A stretch of DNA of 64,000 bases from Amanita rubescens (Eukaryota > Basidiomycota > Agaricomycetes > Agaricales > Amanitaceae), in NCBI GenBank assembly GCA_015039365.1, contig WION01000285.1:1-64000 (forward strand), read 5' to 3'. The translations under genes and the position numbers were made by a program. This document shows, one piece after another, positions 48,236 to 62,200 of this stretch (positions are counted from its first letter, which is position 1; every line of letters starts with the position of its first letter). The notes beneath the pieces are model-generated. The model was given only the letters and a program-made list of their open reading frames with translations. It was not told the origin of the DNA and ran no database searches.

Positions 48236-51200
48236 ATGCCAAATTGTCCAAACGTTCTAGCCCGTGGTACATGCGCTCAGCCCGGCTGTCAATATGAACA
48301 TCATATCCTTGTCTGCGAGCCCTGTGGTTTTCTAGCACCCAACGAAGGGGCGCTAAATTTTCACCGGAATGGACGTCGTCATCATAATCGCGTGTCCGGG
48401 AAAAGTACAATCTATCACTGTTCCCCCTGTGGGACGAACGTCGGCAGCGGATGCTGGAACCAACATATTGCGGGATCCAAACACCAGAAACGCGCCAAAC
48501 GAAACAATGTTGTACCAGACATTGAACCGTTGCAAGGTATTGACGTCGTGGGACAGAAGTATTGCAATACCTGCAAGCAGGCCATGCCGATCGCTTCATG
48601 GGCGATGCATCAGCACACCGCTGCACACAAAATGAGGGAAGTGTACGCCTCGTATAGAGCTGCGCTTGATGAGGCGGAAAAAGACAAGAATGGTATTGTC
48701 GTAGATGGTAACTTCGATTTCAATTTCGTAGATCCCACCCGCGCCTCTCTTGGAGTAGATTCGACTGTTGTATTGAAAACAACAACGCCCAATTTACGGG
48801 TCAAGTTGGTTTCGTTGAACCGTGTATCATCCAGGGCGGGTACAGACACGACGTCAGTTGTGATTCCTTTTCACTTGTTTGTGAAGCTAATCCTAAAACT
48901 CTTTAGCTTTTCCGTTGTTCCAGACGGCAACAATCGAGATATCACCCCTAGATCAAGCGTCAAGCTTATTGTCACGCTCAAGCAAATGTACATCGGCCGC
49001 TACGAGGACCGATTGGAGATGACGTTCGAGGATATTCAACTCAGAAAGCGGTTCTTAATTTCGCGGGCTATCAATGCTGTAGTAGGAAACAAAGAAGAGC
49101 ATGAGAGACTGAAGGCTAAGGCACCATATGTGCCGCGACGTAGAACGGAAAGAAAACCCGAAGCAAGGATCGTTGAAGGTGTCAAGCCGCCCGCTCTCAA
49201 TATTATTCCCTATGTCGGCAAACTCCCGATGGCACCCATTCCCAATGGATTGTTGGCGATGCTATCGGAGGGTTCTGTCAAAGAAACAGTTGATCGCCTT
49301 CGAAGGGCATATTTGCCAGCAACCCTTGATTCTGATTCATTTGCCAGACATTTCCGAACATTGATATGGATTGAAGAACAACGATCGAAGTGAGTAATTT
49401 TGGAACATCTACAAGTGAGCGTAGTTGACTCATGGGTCGTAGCGAGGACCTCCAACATTATGATATAATTGATGCCACGCTTCAAAAACATAACAACTAC
49501 TTCTAGTAAGTTAATTTTACTATCCGCAGCTTGACATACTTACTCATGGTTATAGTGTTGAAGTTCCCGGATTGGCGGAAAAGCGGCCGAGCGTGCTCGT
49601 CGGTAAGTTTAAGTGCATTACTTCTTCCCTGGCCTTATTGGCACTGAAATACGGCAGGAGATCGCATCCTCGTTCAACAACGCGGTGCACCTGAAGGGCA
49701 TTGGTACGAAGGATATGTCCATGTCGTTCGGCAGAAGGAAATCGGACTCCGATTCCACCGCTCCTTCGCTGGATGGAGTGAAGGCGAGCGATATCATGTT
49801 CGATTCAAGCTGAATAGAATTCCCTTCAGGCGACAACACCATGCTCTTGATCTGGTTTTCCAAGAAGATCGTATACTATTTCCTAACGCCAGTCATGCGA
49901 CATCTCTTCCTCGTATTGACTCGACGCTCGCTCTCGCCCCCAGATTCCACAATCCAGATATTGCGTCCAATCCACAACAAGCACGAGCTGTGATGTCAAT
50001 CACAAAGCTTCCACCGGGTTCTCCTGCTTTTGTGATCTTTGGCCCGTGAGTCTCGTACTTCTCTTCTCTTTATTGGTAGACTAATAGTTTTACAGTTTCG
50101 GAACCGGCAAGACAAGTACAATGATAGAAGCCATCCTTCAAGTCCTTAACGCAAAACCCGTAGCCCGCATTCTTGTATGCGCACCAAGCAACTCGGCCGC
50201 AGATCTGATCGTTACGAAATTACGTTCTATCTTGGACAACGAGAAGCTTTTCCGGTTCATGGCTCCCTCACGCTCCAAGAACCAGGTTCCGGACGACGTC
50301 TTTCCGTATACGTACTTGAAGGATGATATCCATTTTGGTGTGCCGATGAACAAGATTAAGCGCTTCAAAGTCATTGTCTCTACCTGTGTTTCTGCCTCAT
50401 TCGCTGCGGGGATCGGACTTCCCCGTGGTCATTTTACGCACATTTTCATCGATGAAGCAGGCCAGGCCACCGAGCCCGAAGCCATGATCAGTATCAAAAC
50501 ACTTGCAGACTCGAATACAAATATTATTCTCGCGGGCGACCCTAAACAGCTTGGGCCCATTATTCGCTCCCCCGTTGCCAGAGAACTTGGGTTACAAAAG
50601 AGTTACTTGGAAAGATTGATGGACCGCGATGTTTATGAAATTGACCACTATTCTGGATTGACGTACGTCTTAGATCTCATTGATAGCTGTTTCTCAAGCC
50701 TTCTCAGTGTTATCAAATTATTACAAAACTATCGTTCACACCCTGCCATTCTCAAGTTCCCGAACGAACAATTCTATCGTGGCAAATTACAAGCCAAAGC
50801 TAGCCCAGCAAAAATCAACAAGTACTTGGGTTCTTCGATATTAGCGTCCCCAACTTTCCCTGTTGTATTCCATGCAGTTTTCGGAAAGGATGACCGAGAG
50901 GCATCGTCACCTTCTTTCTTCAACGTCGATGAGATATTGCAAATTAAACAATATGTTGAAAGGTTACGAGCCGATAGAGAGCACCGTACAAGTAAGCAAC
51001 AAACGTGCCAATATGAGTGATTGTTGTTGCTGACTTTGTTCCTAGCGGAGGACGACATTGGAATAATTGCTCCATATCATGCGCAATGTGTTAAAATTCG
51101 TACTGCTCTCCGAGGATTCGCTGATGGAATCAAAGTCGGCAGCGTAGAGGAGTTCCAAGGACAGGTCAGTTATTGGATACAGTCGTGAAACTGCGCTATA

Positions 51201-51669
51201 TCATGGTTTTAGGAACGGCCAGTCATAATCATATCGACAGTGCGCAGTAGCAAGGATTTCATCGAGTATGATCTTCGTCATACCTTGGGTTTCGTGGCGA
51301 ACCCCCGTCGATTCAATGGTTCGTGGTAACTCTACAATATATATCACAGACATGCCTGACGCGCGATTAGTTGCAGTTACTCGAACTAAAGCACTCCTGA
51401 TTATTATTGGCGACCATCAGGTATTGTCGTTGGACCCTTTGTGGAGGTCTTTTTTGAATTACGTCTATAATAACGGGGGATGGAGGGGTCCATACCCCGA
51501 TTGGGATACAACTGCAGAAGCTGACATCAACGGTGGTTATGACACGGTTGTCCGTGAGCGTGCAAAGGCCAACATGAATGAATTTGCAAGTCGTATGGAA
51601 GCATTGATGAGGGAAGAGACAGATGATAATGGTGCTGGAGTGGATCAGCCTTGGAGAGATGTTGAATAG
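48236..51669 (+). CDS. CCCH/C2H2 zinc-finger SF1 RNA helicase, SDE3/MOV10 type, copy A
   Basis: The N-terminus has a CCCH finger (C-x8-C-x4-C-x3-H in [19 protein letters not shown]) and then three C2H2 fingers: [33 protein letters not shown] and [17 protein letters not shown] beta-rich middle follows ([34 protein letters not shown]). The helicase core has GPFGTGKT (Walker A, built across an intron at about 50046-50094), [13 protein letters not shown] (motif II, DEAG), GDPKQLGP (III), NYRSHPAIL (IV), [13 protein letters not shown] (V) and [10 protein letters not shown] (VI). The ending is [20 protein letters not shown] plus an acidic tail. All frames join by short introns and no damage is seen. 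SDE3/MOV10 relatives act in RNA silencing and defence against transposons or viruses; that role here is inference. Confidence 0.88.
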
Positions 51670-51974
51670 AATCATCTGTAAATGCAATACTGATTAAATT
51701 CTTTACTTTGTCGACGGAGTTTGTCTCAGGTGGAAATGGTCTGGTGGTGTATCGGTCTTTCGCCGCGGATGTTTCTTAGATTGAGAGCACGGGACATACC
51801 TTGCATGCGAATGCGTTCAATCGACCAGGATTGGATAATTGATTATTGAATGCAGCTGGATATATTGTTTAAATACGATATATGGTTTTAATATAATCAT
51901 TCGAGGGCTTGGGCCGGATAGCGACAAATTCAATCATCATCGCATCTGTAAACCACTGTCTTAAGAAAGGTTAG
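51670..51974. other. Intergenic, no gene seen
   Basis: 3' region of helicase copy A and 5' region of the DUF3669-like remnant. Confidence 0.5.
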
Positions 51975-53022
51975 ATGATCGGGACTTGGCTGGAATATGG
52001 TTCATGTTCGCACTGCCACCTTATCGATGATGTCGATAAGCAAGGTAAGAAAGAATTTCTTTTTCTTTTGACAATATGGCAAACTGGCGCAGGACCAAGA
52101 ACACGATGTTACTCCGGAATGGAAGCTCATGACCATCGGCAGGGGTAGCTTTGCCAACGTCTCTCTGTCCTCACGGGTCGTACGATCGATTGCATTCAAG
52201 CACGTTATCGTGTCAGCAAGGAAACAAATTCACGGAGTTTCAAGCGCTTCGCACAATTTATAATCAATATTTCTTCCTGAACCGCATGCTTTCTATGACC
52301 CGGATGATCCACAAAGCTATTCTTCGGCTGACAGACAACGTCAAGCTCCTGAATCAGGCTCGACCTCTCGACGACGAAGCCCCATTGGGCCATCCTTGAT
52401 AAGAAAAGAAGACTTCAAGCTGCTAAGGTTGGAGACGGCTACTTATGCGATGGATCAGGTTCAACCCCTGCCCGTGCGCAACCTTTTCTATCCTGACACT
52501 GCTAAGGCAACGGCCCCTGCCCCATCTCTCTGTAGGATTTACTTTGGAAAAGTTATCTCAGAAGTCGGAAGGGAAGAAAAAGCCCATCGCTTCTTCAATT
52601 CTTCCACTGATTTTCCTTTAGACGTTGGCAGGTATCAGAAGGTTGTGGATGCTGACAAGGCTGGATTCTATCCCGATGTCGAAGACATTGCTTACGGTAT
52701 GGAAGAAATGTTGGGTCGTCTCCATGGGCGTGCTGGGTACGATGGTCGGGACATAGAGTTCGTAGGTTTCAGTGACACAGCATTCTATATTATTGATTTC
52801 AACCAGGTATGTTGTTACTGACTCTCTTTTCTGCTCCTCTTGACGTTCTTTGATAGATGCGGGAATGGAATCGAACGATGGAGCAGATTCCAATTCTTGT
52901 TCAAGCTTTTTTCAGCAATGATCCATATTATCCCTGTCCGATCCCTGTTAACCCGGATACCAGCTGATTTTATCGAACTGGCTCACTGCGATAGAAGCGG
53001 AACAAGCACAACGCAGTCATAG
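51975..53022 (+). pseudogene. DUF3669-like protein, frameshifted
   Basis: Begins MIGTWLEYGSCSHCHLIDDV; after an intron (gtaaga...gcgcag) continues DVTPEWKLMTIGRGSFANVS, a kinase-like Gly-rich loop. The frame then shifts near 52215 (KFTEFQALRTIYN) and near 52280 (AFYDPDDPQSYSS). A long clean stretch follows: RKEDFKLLRLETATYAMDQV, FPLDVGRYQKVVDADKAGFY, GYDGRDIEFVGFSD and FYIIDFNQMREWNRTMEQIP. After SNDPYYPCPIPVNPDTS comes a stop earlier than in the family. DUF3669 proteins are fungal and uncharacterised. I call it a pseudogene because of at least two frameshifts. Confidence 0.55.
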
Positions 53023-53419
53023 AGGTGGTAATTGACGTCAATGAATCGCATCGTCGTTTTTTCATTCCATATTTTCCGTTCGATCTGTCCATGGTGGACA
53101 TTTATGCAATCCCTCTATCGTATTCGATTTCAGCCACCCGGCTCTTTGTTAACATACAACCATAAGTCTATCCACTCGTCCTGTTGTTCTGACTCCATTT
53201 GCAACAATCAGAAATTAGAACAGAAATTTGGGATTTCCAGGGTATGAGAAATTCAAGATGGCGTTATTAATAACTGGATAGCTTTTGATGCTTTAATGAG
53301 CCTAAAACGGGAAACTTTCACTTGTCCATTTGCATCGATAAGGACTGCTGCACACTTCGTCGAAGCCTCCGAGGAACACACAACCGTCACGGTCATAAAA
53401 AGCTTTCTCGATTACGACA
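53023..53419. other. Intergenic, no gene seen
   Basis: Contains overlapping short ORFs without motifs. Likely promoter of the DUF4470-MYND gene. Confidence 0.45.
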
Positions 53420-56400
53420 ATGGCACATTCCGTCTCTTGGCCAAAACCATTTCGCTTTTTCGCGATGGGCAACACACCCGCTGTGTGTCTTACAAGCGAA
53501 CTACCCCCCGATCAATCTGCTGATATCTTATTGCTTGGTTGTGATAATGTCAAAAGCATACTGTACACCGTGTACGCTGATTTGGGCGCGCGTAAGTGGC
53601 CCTCCACATGTGATGAAATCGCGGTTAAATGTTTTATTTAGCTTCAAGGCCTCTCGATTTCACGTGTTGTGACATCGATCCAGCTATATTAGGTCCACCA
53701 TCTTTCCTCGACCATTGTTTTGAGGATTCACCCCCGAGTTAGCTCGCCACATTTTAATTTATACGCTCCTCGACAATTTGCCATCAGAAGGGAGCGATGA
53801 ATACCTCCAGAGGATATGGAATATTTACTACCACTTCTTTGTTGATGAAGAGACCCTTGACATGGTGTTGAAGCAGTGCCAGGTTCTCATCGATCTATCT
53901 CCTGACATTGAGACATGGAACGGCGGAAAATATGGCGCTTTCCTTCGATTTTCGTCCGTGCATTCACTATCTACAATTCGTAAGCACTGGACATTCTATA
54001 TCGGGACAAGGAAAGGTGAATTCAGCTCGCTCCGAGCCGAGTTCTACAACCGGAAGGGCGGCTTCGGACGTAATTTTGGCACTTGGCGCTCTGCAGGTCC
54101 GCTTTGGATGGACTTGATGTTAACTGGATCAGAGCAATTCCAGCATTATTGGGACACAGGTGTTACGTTTGATGAACCGGACAAAGTGGCCAGCGCAACT
54201 CAAATGAACCCTACATTCGCACACTCTGTTGCGGGCTATGCGTTTCCCTACGGATCTGATCCTCTTCTTTCTTTCCACCTTGCAAAATCCATCGCCCCCA
54301 TTATGGGCTCTGGGGCGAATAAAACAGTCACCATCTCCAGTCTCGTCACGGGCGCTGTCGAGGAATTCAAATCCTGGTGCATTGCCTTCAATAAGCGCAT
54401 AAAGGGACAAGCATCCCTGGTGATCCGGTTTTTAGTTGGCAACGCTATCACGGTATGCGCCGCGCTAAAATATTGCGCAACTAATCACTCTGTCGATCCT
54501 GGATTGTACGCTGAGCCCTGGAGCTCCGCCTTGCTAAAGCTAGACGGAGGTGATTACGAAGAAAGCGCCTCGACTCGTGCGCCTCTGCTGTTTGACGCCA
54601 TCGACGCATCTAATCTCACGGAAATCATTGGCTTGTTGAATATTCTGATTCCGTGCAGACCTTTGATGCAACCGAGATCTTCATCTGTCATGTTCACCGA
54701 TACGCAGGTCTCCAACGACGACGGCATAGCTCGAGACGGTTTTTTTGACTTATTATGCGGCGATCTTTCCGTGTTGTCCATGATTCTTGACCTGATCCCG
54801 GTTTCGTACATATCAAACTTTACAAGCCATTGCAATTCCCACGAGGCGGGATTGCTGGCTGCAGATGAACGCGAGAGATCGCTTCACAAACATATCGCCT
54901 GGAGAATTGGGACTTTGTCCGATTCCACAGCTATTCAGGAAAGTGCTCGATTGGGCGAACCTTTAAAGTTTGATGAAGTACAACTGGCGAACTTCTTTCA
55001 CACTGTTTACCAGAACATGTTTTCTAGCGAGGACATGTCCATCATGATGCTGCTTCAATCACGGGACATCTCACATCGGTTCAACAAAAAGTATTCGATA
55101 GTCCATTACAGCAGATTCACATTTGCGTATGTATTGCGACTCATGAAAGACAAGTTGGACGTCAATTGGGAAATCTTTATCAATACTTTATATGGCCTTA
55201 TTTCCCGCGACCAGAAACTCCGGGGAAGCAGTCACCGAGTCCAAGATCTATTTTGTTGCTTTCACCTTCTTGACATGTACAATTTTCTGCCCGACTCCAG
55301 TGCAGGGATAAAAGCAGGTCCTTTGAAGAGGTGGAAAAATGTACCTCCTGTCGTCTGCATAACTCTCCGGGTCCCGAGGAAGAGCTTTGATATACTTGAA
55401 GCCCGCAGCGCGAGCGAGATCGGACTTACGACCCTACAATGCTCCCTCATGGGAACCACGGCCAAGAGTGACTCTCATAATATTTTTCCGTATTTTCAAT
55501 GTTTCTGGGGGGAGTTAAAAGCCGAATACAGCAAGGATTCTTCTCAAGAACCTATGGTTACTTTTGACGAAGACCCCGAAGGATTTCGAGGCTCATCTCC
55601 TGCCATTTTCACTTTCTACGTTCCCGCTTCGATTTTAGAGGTAGACGGACCACAGAAAGCGATCTTGCAACTCCATCCCAATCCGGGCACGGCACGAATA
55701 TTTTATCAACGCTTAGGGAACCTCTTGGCCTTGTTCTCTGCGGAACTTACCGATCGAAGATACGTCCATATTACTCGGGAGCGGCCGGGAAACCCTGGTG
55801 AGCTCCAAAAGCTACGAAATACATCATTCGCCCGGCATAGTGAAGTTGCAGCTGAAGAAACACTACTCTTGAGAGACCCGGTCAAAGTCACTTTGGATAG
55901 CGACTGTAACCAAGCTGCACTCCTCACAGGACGCGCGAACATCGAAGACTTAAACGGAAGGGCTTTCTTGGCCGACGGGGCTACCGTCTCCGTTAATCAA
56001 GTTTCACCTTTAGTCATCCAAGTCACTGTTGGAAGCCATTCACAGACCATTGTATATCCGTTCCCCGTCGATTCAACGAATTGTAAAACTCGGATCGCAA
56101 GGAAATCATCTTACGTCGAAGTAAGTGCACGTATACATCTTTTACGAACCACGTTGATGATATCGTCGCAGATCGACGTAAAGATTTCGGGACCCTCAGA
56201 AAAACTTGGAATAAAACTCCCAATTATACGACAAAATAAGAAACTAAGCTTATGGAACATTCACTACCTCGACCTGGAACGGGTTCCAGCGCTCGATCTC
56301 TCTTCAAACAGACTTTCGTTTTTGGAGCTTCACATAAGATCCTCCTTTTCTTATCGTGAACGCCAGCTCCTCGAAACCGAAAACCCAATTTTTCTCAAGG

Positions 56401-57107
56401 GAGGCCTAGACCTTATCACTCGCGTGAAGCGTAACATTCGTGACTTGGTTGTCATGAGTAGCGGCTTGAAAGAAGAAAGATCTTCTGTCCTCTGCTTGTC
56501 GAATTTCCGGAATGATGTCTATACCTTGATCTTCGTCAACAATGTGCGCCTAGATTTGGCATCTCACGCCGTCACAATAGACGCTTGCGTTCTTCCCCTG
56601 ACTAACGATGTCATGTCACATCTTTCCAATGCTATCAAAGGGGCGGCCAAGGGAGCAAGGTTAATGCAAAAGCCTGACGAAGTCAGGGCGTGGAAGCATC
56701 TTCTCCCCGCATTCACCGAGCGATGCCGCAAGTGGTCTCACACCGCTAACTGCGAGTATCTGTCGAGAGGAATCCCCGTTTCGGAGGAGATCAACCAATC
56801 TCCGTTGTGTAGTTGCGGTCAGGGTAAACATCTTGGATCGTTTACCCAGAATAATAATTGGAAAGAGTTTGCGCCCTACGTTACACGCGCTGCGATTAGC
56901 CCTCTCTTTGCCGGCCCCTTTAGCGATACCATTGGTCCGGACATTATTGATGCGCTCCGTCCCAGCGCCCCGCAGGTGTGCGCCAGATGCCATAACCCGG
57001 AACCAAAGTTGTTGGTATGCGGTGCGTGCAAGAACACTAGTTACTGTTCTAAAGCTTGCCAGAAGGCAGATTGGAAGGTTCACAAAGGGGTTTGTAAAAA
57101 GGTTTGA
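53420..57107 (+). CDS. DUF4470-MYND zinc-finger protein
   Basis: Start MAHSVSWPKPFRFFAMGNTP. The DUF4470 domain (residues 1 to about 110) contains PPDQSADILLLGCDNVKSIL and, after an intron (donor gtaagt, acceptor atttag), RPLDFTCCDIDPAILARHIL, split by a further intron (gtccac...gttag). One very long exon (53778-57107) follows, with no obvious domain until the C-terminal MYND finger: CARCHNPEPKLLVCGACKNT, then YCSKACQKADWKVHKGVC. The protein is about 1180 residues. Such proteins are numerous in Agaricomycetes and their role is unknown. The frame is intact, in contrast to its DUF3669 neighbour. Confidence 0.88.
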
Positions 57108-57561
57108 ACTAGACAAGTATGTACAGAGCCAAAAAGGAAGTTTTCTTCTCGCGATAATGATCTTTATTGGAGGTTTATATGTTACAACATTAAGGAGATT
57201 TAATTAAGCGTTTCTTGTGATTGCTGCCGTTGTATGGCCTTTCCTGTCGGCGCAGGTGCAGGGCCGATTCAATAATTATATTCAATTATAAATTCATTCC
57301 CCATCGAGGTAGTCAGTATCCAACTCAAACTGCGGGTTTAGCTGCACCCACCCACAAGGTGTGGGAGGTGGTTTCACTGCGAAGAAAAGCCGGAATGATT
57401 TCAAGAGAAAAACGTTTAGATTCCACACCACCCCTACCCATTTACGCTTTACTGGTTATTGTGACTGTACATCATGATAGTGCGCAATACTTATTTAGTT
57501 TGGTTCAGATCCTATGTCGCGCTACTTCATTGACTCGCAGCCCAAAATATGAAAGAACAAC
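57108..57561. other. Intergenic between convergent genes
   Basis: No gene seen. Confidence 0.5.
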
Positions 57562-58472
57562 TCACTGCGCAATTTTCTGCCTGACGAGATAGGCGTTAAC
57601 CAGAACACCTAAGGGGGTTGTCCATTTCGGATGAGTACCATCGATCTCGCCATCGTAAACACCAAGTTCTTCCATGAAACTCTCAATCTCTTGGTCTTGG
57701 TAATCTTCCAAGACATCGCCACGGCAGGCACTGACAGCAAGGCACTCTTTAAAATGCAAGCGGAGAAAGCAGTCCCTGGGTCGATCCGATCCATCAACAA
57801 GGGTGAGATGGCTTTATAACGTGTTTAGGCGTTCCGATCCCTCAAATACAATGATACGGTAATTGTCCTGTATGTCGTGAATACAGCTCCAGAAAAAAGG
57901 CATCGACGATCTCTATTGAGAGCTTGTCGGATGATAGAAGACGTCAACAAAGTCTACTCCGCATTAGAGAGTAAAGCGCATTCCAGGTACCTTGGCGGAT
58001 AACGCGGCGCTATTGGCTTTTATAACACCGAAAATGAGCGAGCTGGCTGGAAGAAGTAATACAGTCTTGAATCTCCTATACATTGAGTCAGCCAGCTCGC
58101 AGTAGTACGCGAAGTGTAATTCGTACCTATAGCATATAACCCATAGTCTCCAGGGACAATGATCTCCTGGGATTGTCGGGACAAAGCAGCACCGTTTTTG
58201 TGGACAGAATAGGTCAGCACATCATTAGGTTGAACCTCGACAGGAAAGAGGGTGTACGACTCTGCTTCCTGCCAACTATAACGAAGTTATCCAAGTTATA
58301 CTATCGAAACGGTAGTTGACGAGTCGTTCCCGAGACGCCAGCCTGGATATCATTCGTTAGAGTACGACTTGAGAGGTCGAACGTCGAGATAACTCACCTA
58401 GGGCTGATGCAGTGCACCAATTGAAGACATTACGATGTTGTCGTGGGACAAGACGTGAGTGGGTTCATACAT
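57562..58472 (-). pseudogene. HNH-nuclease-family gene lacking its catalytic core
   Basis: The N-terminal exon MYEPTHVLSHDNIVMSSIGA is followed by WQEAESYTLFPVEVQPNDVL and YSVHKNGAALSRQSQEIIVP, then GDYGLYAIG, the typical front end of Agaricomycete HNH proteins. The C-terminal exon (57562-57813) reads VDGSDRPRDCFLRLHFKECL and then EDYQDQEIESFMEELGVYDG. The roughly 150-residue middle that should carry the HNH motif (about 57815-58100) is missing. The sequence between shows no His/Asn-rich segment. Its family overlaps that of the fragment at 11297-12761. Likely a deletion derivative; it could still be expressed as a truncated protein. Confidence 0.55.
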
Positions 58473-59203
58473 CGTGGGACTTGTGTTATATTGCAAAGCC
58501 ATGGTGAAAAAAAGGGCCCATAGATCGATCATCCTCAAACTCAAAAAGACTCTCCCAGACCTCCTGTCGTCCCCCCGCGCTCATGCATCAATGCATCATT
58601 GGCACACTCCTCACAGACATCTTCTCCCACTCATCATGTGTCCGATCCTTCTCTTCTCCGCACTCACATTATCTTTCACAAATCGCCATCGACTAGTAAC
58701 GCATGTCTGCAAAGCGGAGGCGTAAACACTTCAACGATGGCCTAAGCACAAACAAATAGTTCAGTCCTATCTCTGGAAAACACTATAACGTGCACCTACT
58801 GAAGGAAGGGATATGCATAGATATGAATGCCCGTGGGTGATCTGGCACTTCCCATCAATCCTGCTTTGAAGGTTTGGCTTGAATGCTCATATTAGTCTAT
58901 TTGAATCGCGCGCCTTCGTCATTAAACCAGGGCACTCCGTAGCTTCTACAATCCAAAAAGAAGACTTCTTCGGCTTTCACATGTTTGAGCATTCGGCCGA
59001 CCCAGGTACATTCAGTCAGCTTGTCGACTCATTGACTCGGATCCGCGGGAGCGCGAATTTAGATACCCAAAAATACTGTTTGTATTGCGCCATGCGGCAG
59101 CAACGAGGCTTCCTCATAATCAATAAAGCTTTTGAGTCATCAAACGTAGACATTTCCAACCTTTCTCTGTTCCCCTGTTCAACCCCGTACACAAAGCTTT
59201 GAA
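58473..59203. other. Intergenic, divergent promoter region
   Basis: No supported gene. An ORF at 58879-59202 runs into the start of helicase copy B and may be 5' untranslated sequence. Confidence 0.5.
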
Positions 59204-62200
59204 ATGACGAACTGTCTCAATGTCCTGTCCCGTGGGTCATGCACAGTGCCGAACTGTGCCCACGAGCACAACATTCTGGTTTGCGAACCCTGCGGGTTCA
59301 TAGCAGACGACGCAAACGCATACACTGGCCACTTGACTAGTAATCGACACAAAACCCGTATCGCCGGCCGCGGCATAACGCTATACTGTCCTGTTTGCGA
59401 GATGAATATCGAGAGTGGGACTTGGGCATCCCACAAGGCCGGTAGCAACCACCTCAACCAAGCCATCCGAAAACGAGTCTCACCGGATGTCGACCCCGAA
59501 GAAGGAGCTAACGATCAAGGCCAGAAGTACTGTCAACTTTGTAAGCGGGCCGTTAGGAATTCGGAATGGGCTCGACATCTACGGGGCACGTGGCATTTGA
59601 AGAGGAAAGATTTTGCTGCGTATCAAGCTGCCCTGAACGAAGCCGAAAGAGATAAGAATGGGATTTCTATTGACGGGAAGTTGGACTTTGGCATAGTTGA
59701 CTTCACTAAAACCAAGAAAACCATTACACGCCCTATCGTGCTGAAAGCAACCGCAGCGAATGTACGCGTTAGACTCACCGACTCGAAGCTCGTGTCGTCT
59801 AGGGCGAATATGGACACCGCGTTAGTTTCGTTTATCTTGTTTTTTCTCGCTAATGCTATGTTCATTTTAGTTTTACTTTAGCGCCAGAAGGCAATAATCG
59901 CAACATTTCTTCAGGGACAAGCGTTAAACTTTTTGTAACGTTGAAACAGACATATATCGGACGTTACGAAGACCGTCTTGAAATGTCTTTTCAAGACCTT
60001 CAAACCAAGAAGAAGTTCTTTATTTCCCGCGCCTTGCATGTCATAATTGGAAGTAAAGAGGGCCACGAGCAGTTGAAGGCATCCAAGCCCTATGTAGCAC
60101 GCTCCGCTGCTCCCAAAAAGGCAGAAAGAAAAACAATTAAAGGGATAAAACCACCTGCTTTGACGTCCATTCCATATGTTAAAAAATTAAAACCGGCGCT
60201 CATCCCCAAAAGATTGCAAGACGCAGTTTCAAACGGGCCTATGGCGGAGATCATTGGGAGAATAAGATCCGATTTTCTTCCGCCCACCCTCAATTCACAG
60301 TCTCTCGCTCGGCATTTCAAGACTTTGCTATGGGTTGAAGAACATAGAGCGCAGTATGTTCAATGGTTTTCACCTTTCTTGAGTTCTGATCAAGCACAGA
60401 CAAGACCTTGAGCGGTACGACATACCAGATGCAAGATTGAAAAAAGGCGGCCCTTTCTATTTGTAAGCGGCGCTCCTCTCACAATATTTGGTGTGGCTTA
60501 TGAGGCGCAGCGTTGAAGTTCCCGGCCTTGCGGAGAAAAGACCAAGCGTTTTACTAGGTCTGTCCTAAAATTCCCGTTGCATAGCTCCAATAGTTAAAGA
60601 ATCATGGCAGGTGATCGCATATTAGTGCAGCCGCATGGCGCGCCCGAAGGACATTGGTTTGAAGGCTACGTGCATATTGTCCGCGAAAAAGAAGTCGGAC
60701 TCAGGTTCAACAAGTCATTCAAAACATCTCAACTGTATCACGTACGCTTCAAACTGTGCAGGATCAATTTCAGACGCCAGCATAATGCTCTTGACGAAAA
60801 TTTCCACGAAGATCGCATCTTATTCCCAAATGTTACGCATTCTTCCGCACTCTCTCGCGAAAGAGGTGCTAGTAAGGGGAAGTCACGTTACTATGACCAC
60901 AACATCGCAACAAATCCCCAACAAGAATTGGCTATCCGTTCAATTACAAGACTTCCTCCTGGATCACCGCCTTTTGTTCTCTTCGGACCGTACGTCGATT
61001 CTCGGTACAATTCATCTGTCTCATTAAAGGACTTTACGTAGGTTCGGGACTGGGAAGACTAGCACGATTATTGAAGCAATCCTGCAAATTCTTAAATCAG
61101 ATACTGAAGCACGGATACTTGCATGTGCCCCAAGCAACGCCGCAGCAGACTTGATCGCTACGAAGCTCAGCACCATCCTGAACAACCAGGTGCTATTCCG
61201 ATATAACGCTCCATCACGTAGTATTAAGGGGATATCAGCCGAAGTCTTGAAGCATTCCCACTTCGTACAGGCCGACGACAGTCAACCGTCACATTTCGGG
61301 GTCCCGTCGGATAAAATCAAGCGTTTCAGAGTCATCGTTTCAACTTGTATCTCTTCATCGTTTGCCGACGGTATTGGGATACCACGCGGCCATTTCAGCC
61401 ACATATTCATAGATGAGGCTGGTCAAGCCACCGAGCCTGAGACGCTCGTATCTATAAAGACCCTTGCAGATTCAAGGACCAACATTATACTAACCGGAGA
61501 CCCAAAGCAGTTGGGACCTGTTATCCAATCCCCCATAGCGCGACAACTAGGTTTGCAAATCAGTTATTTGGAACGGTTGATGGAGCGCGAGGTGTACAAC
61601 GTAGAGAATTTCAGTGGTGTAACGTAGGTGCATCCGTTCAATTATGGTTCCATTGCCTCACCTTGCGTGGTCTAGCGTTGTAAAACTGTTGAATAACTAT
61701 CGATGTCATCCAGCTATACTCAAAGTCCCGAACGAGCAGTTCTACAACGGTGAGCTGAAAGCAAAGGCAAACCCCGAAAAAGTTAACAAATATCTGGGGT
61801 CTCCAATCCTCCCGAACGTCAAGTTCCCTATTGTATTCCATGCCGTTTTGGGAAAAGATGAAAAGGAAGCATCATCACCCTCTTACTTCAACGTAGATGA
61901 GGCTTTGCAAGTTAAGCAATATGTTCAGATGTTACAAACCGCCAAGAGATATCATACGAGTGAGTCGCAACACATCCTTTGTTAGCGGTCAGTATAAGAG
62001 TCGCTTTAGGTGAAAAGGATATCGGGATCATTGCGTTATATCACGCCCAATGTCTTAAAATCCGAAAAGCACTTCACGGAATTGCAGAAGAAATCAAGGT
62101 TGGTAGCGTTGAAGAGTTCCAGGGACAGGTTAGTTGCTCGATTCTAGTCGGAATGTTATTTCTCACCCCTTCGTAGGAACGTTCTGTGATCATCATGTCG

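Noticed and set aside
58276..58300. loxP-like half site (tataacgaagttat)
   Set aside because: Only one imperfect arm is present, without the spacer and the second arm. It lies in an intron of a degraded gene and is chance similarity.
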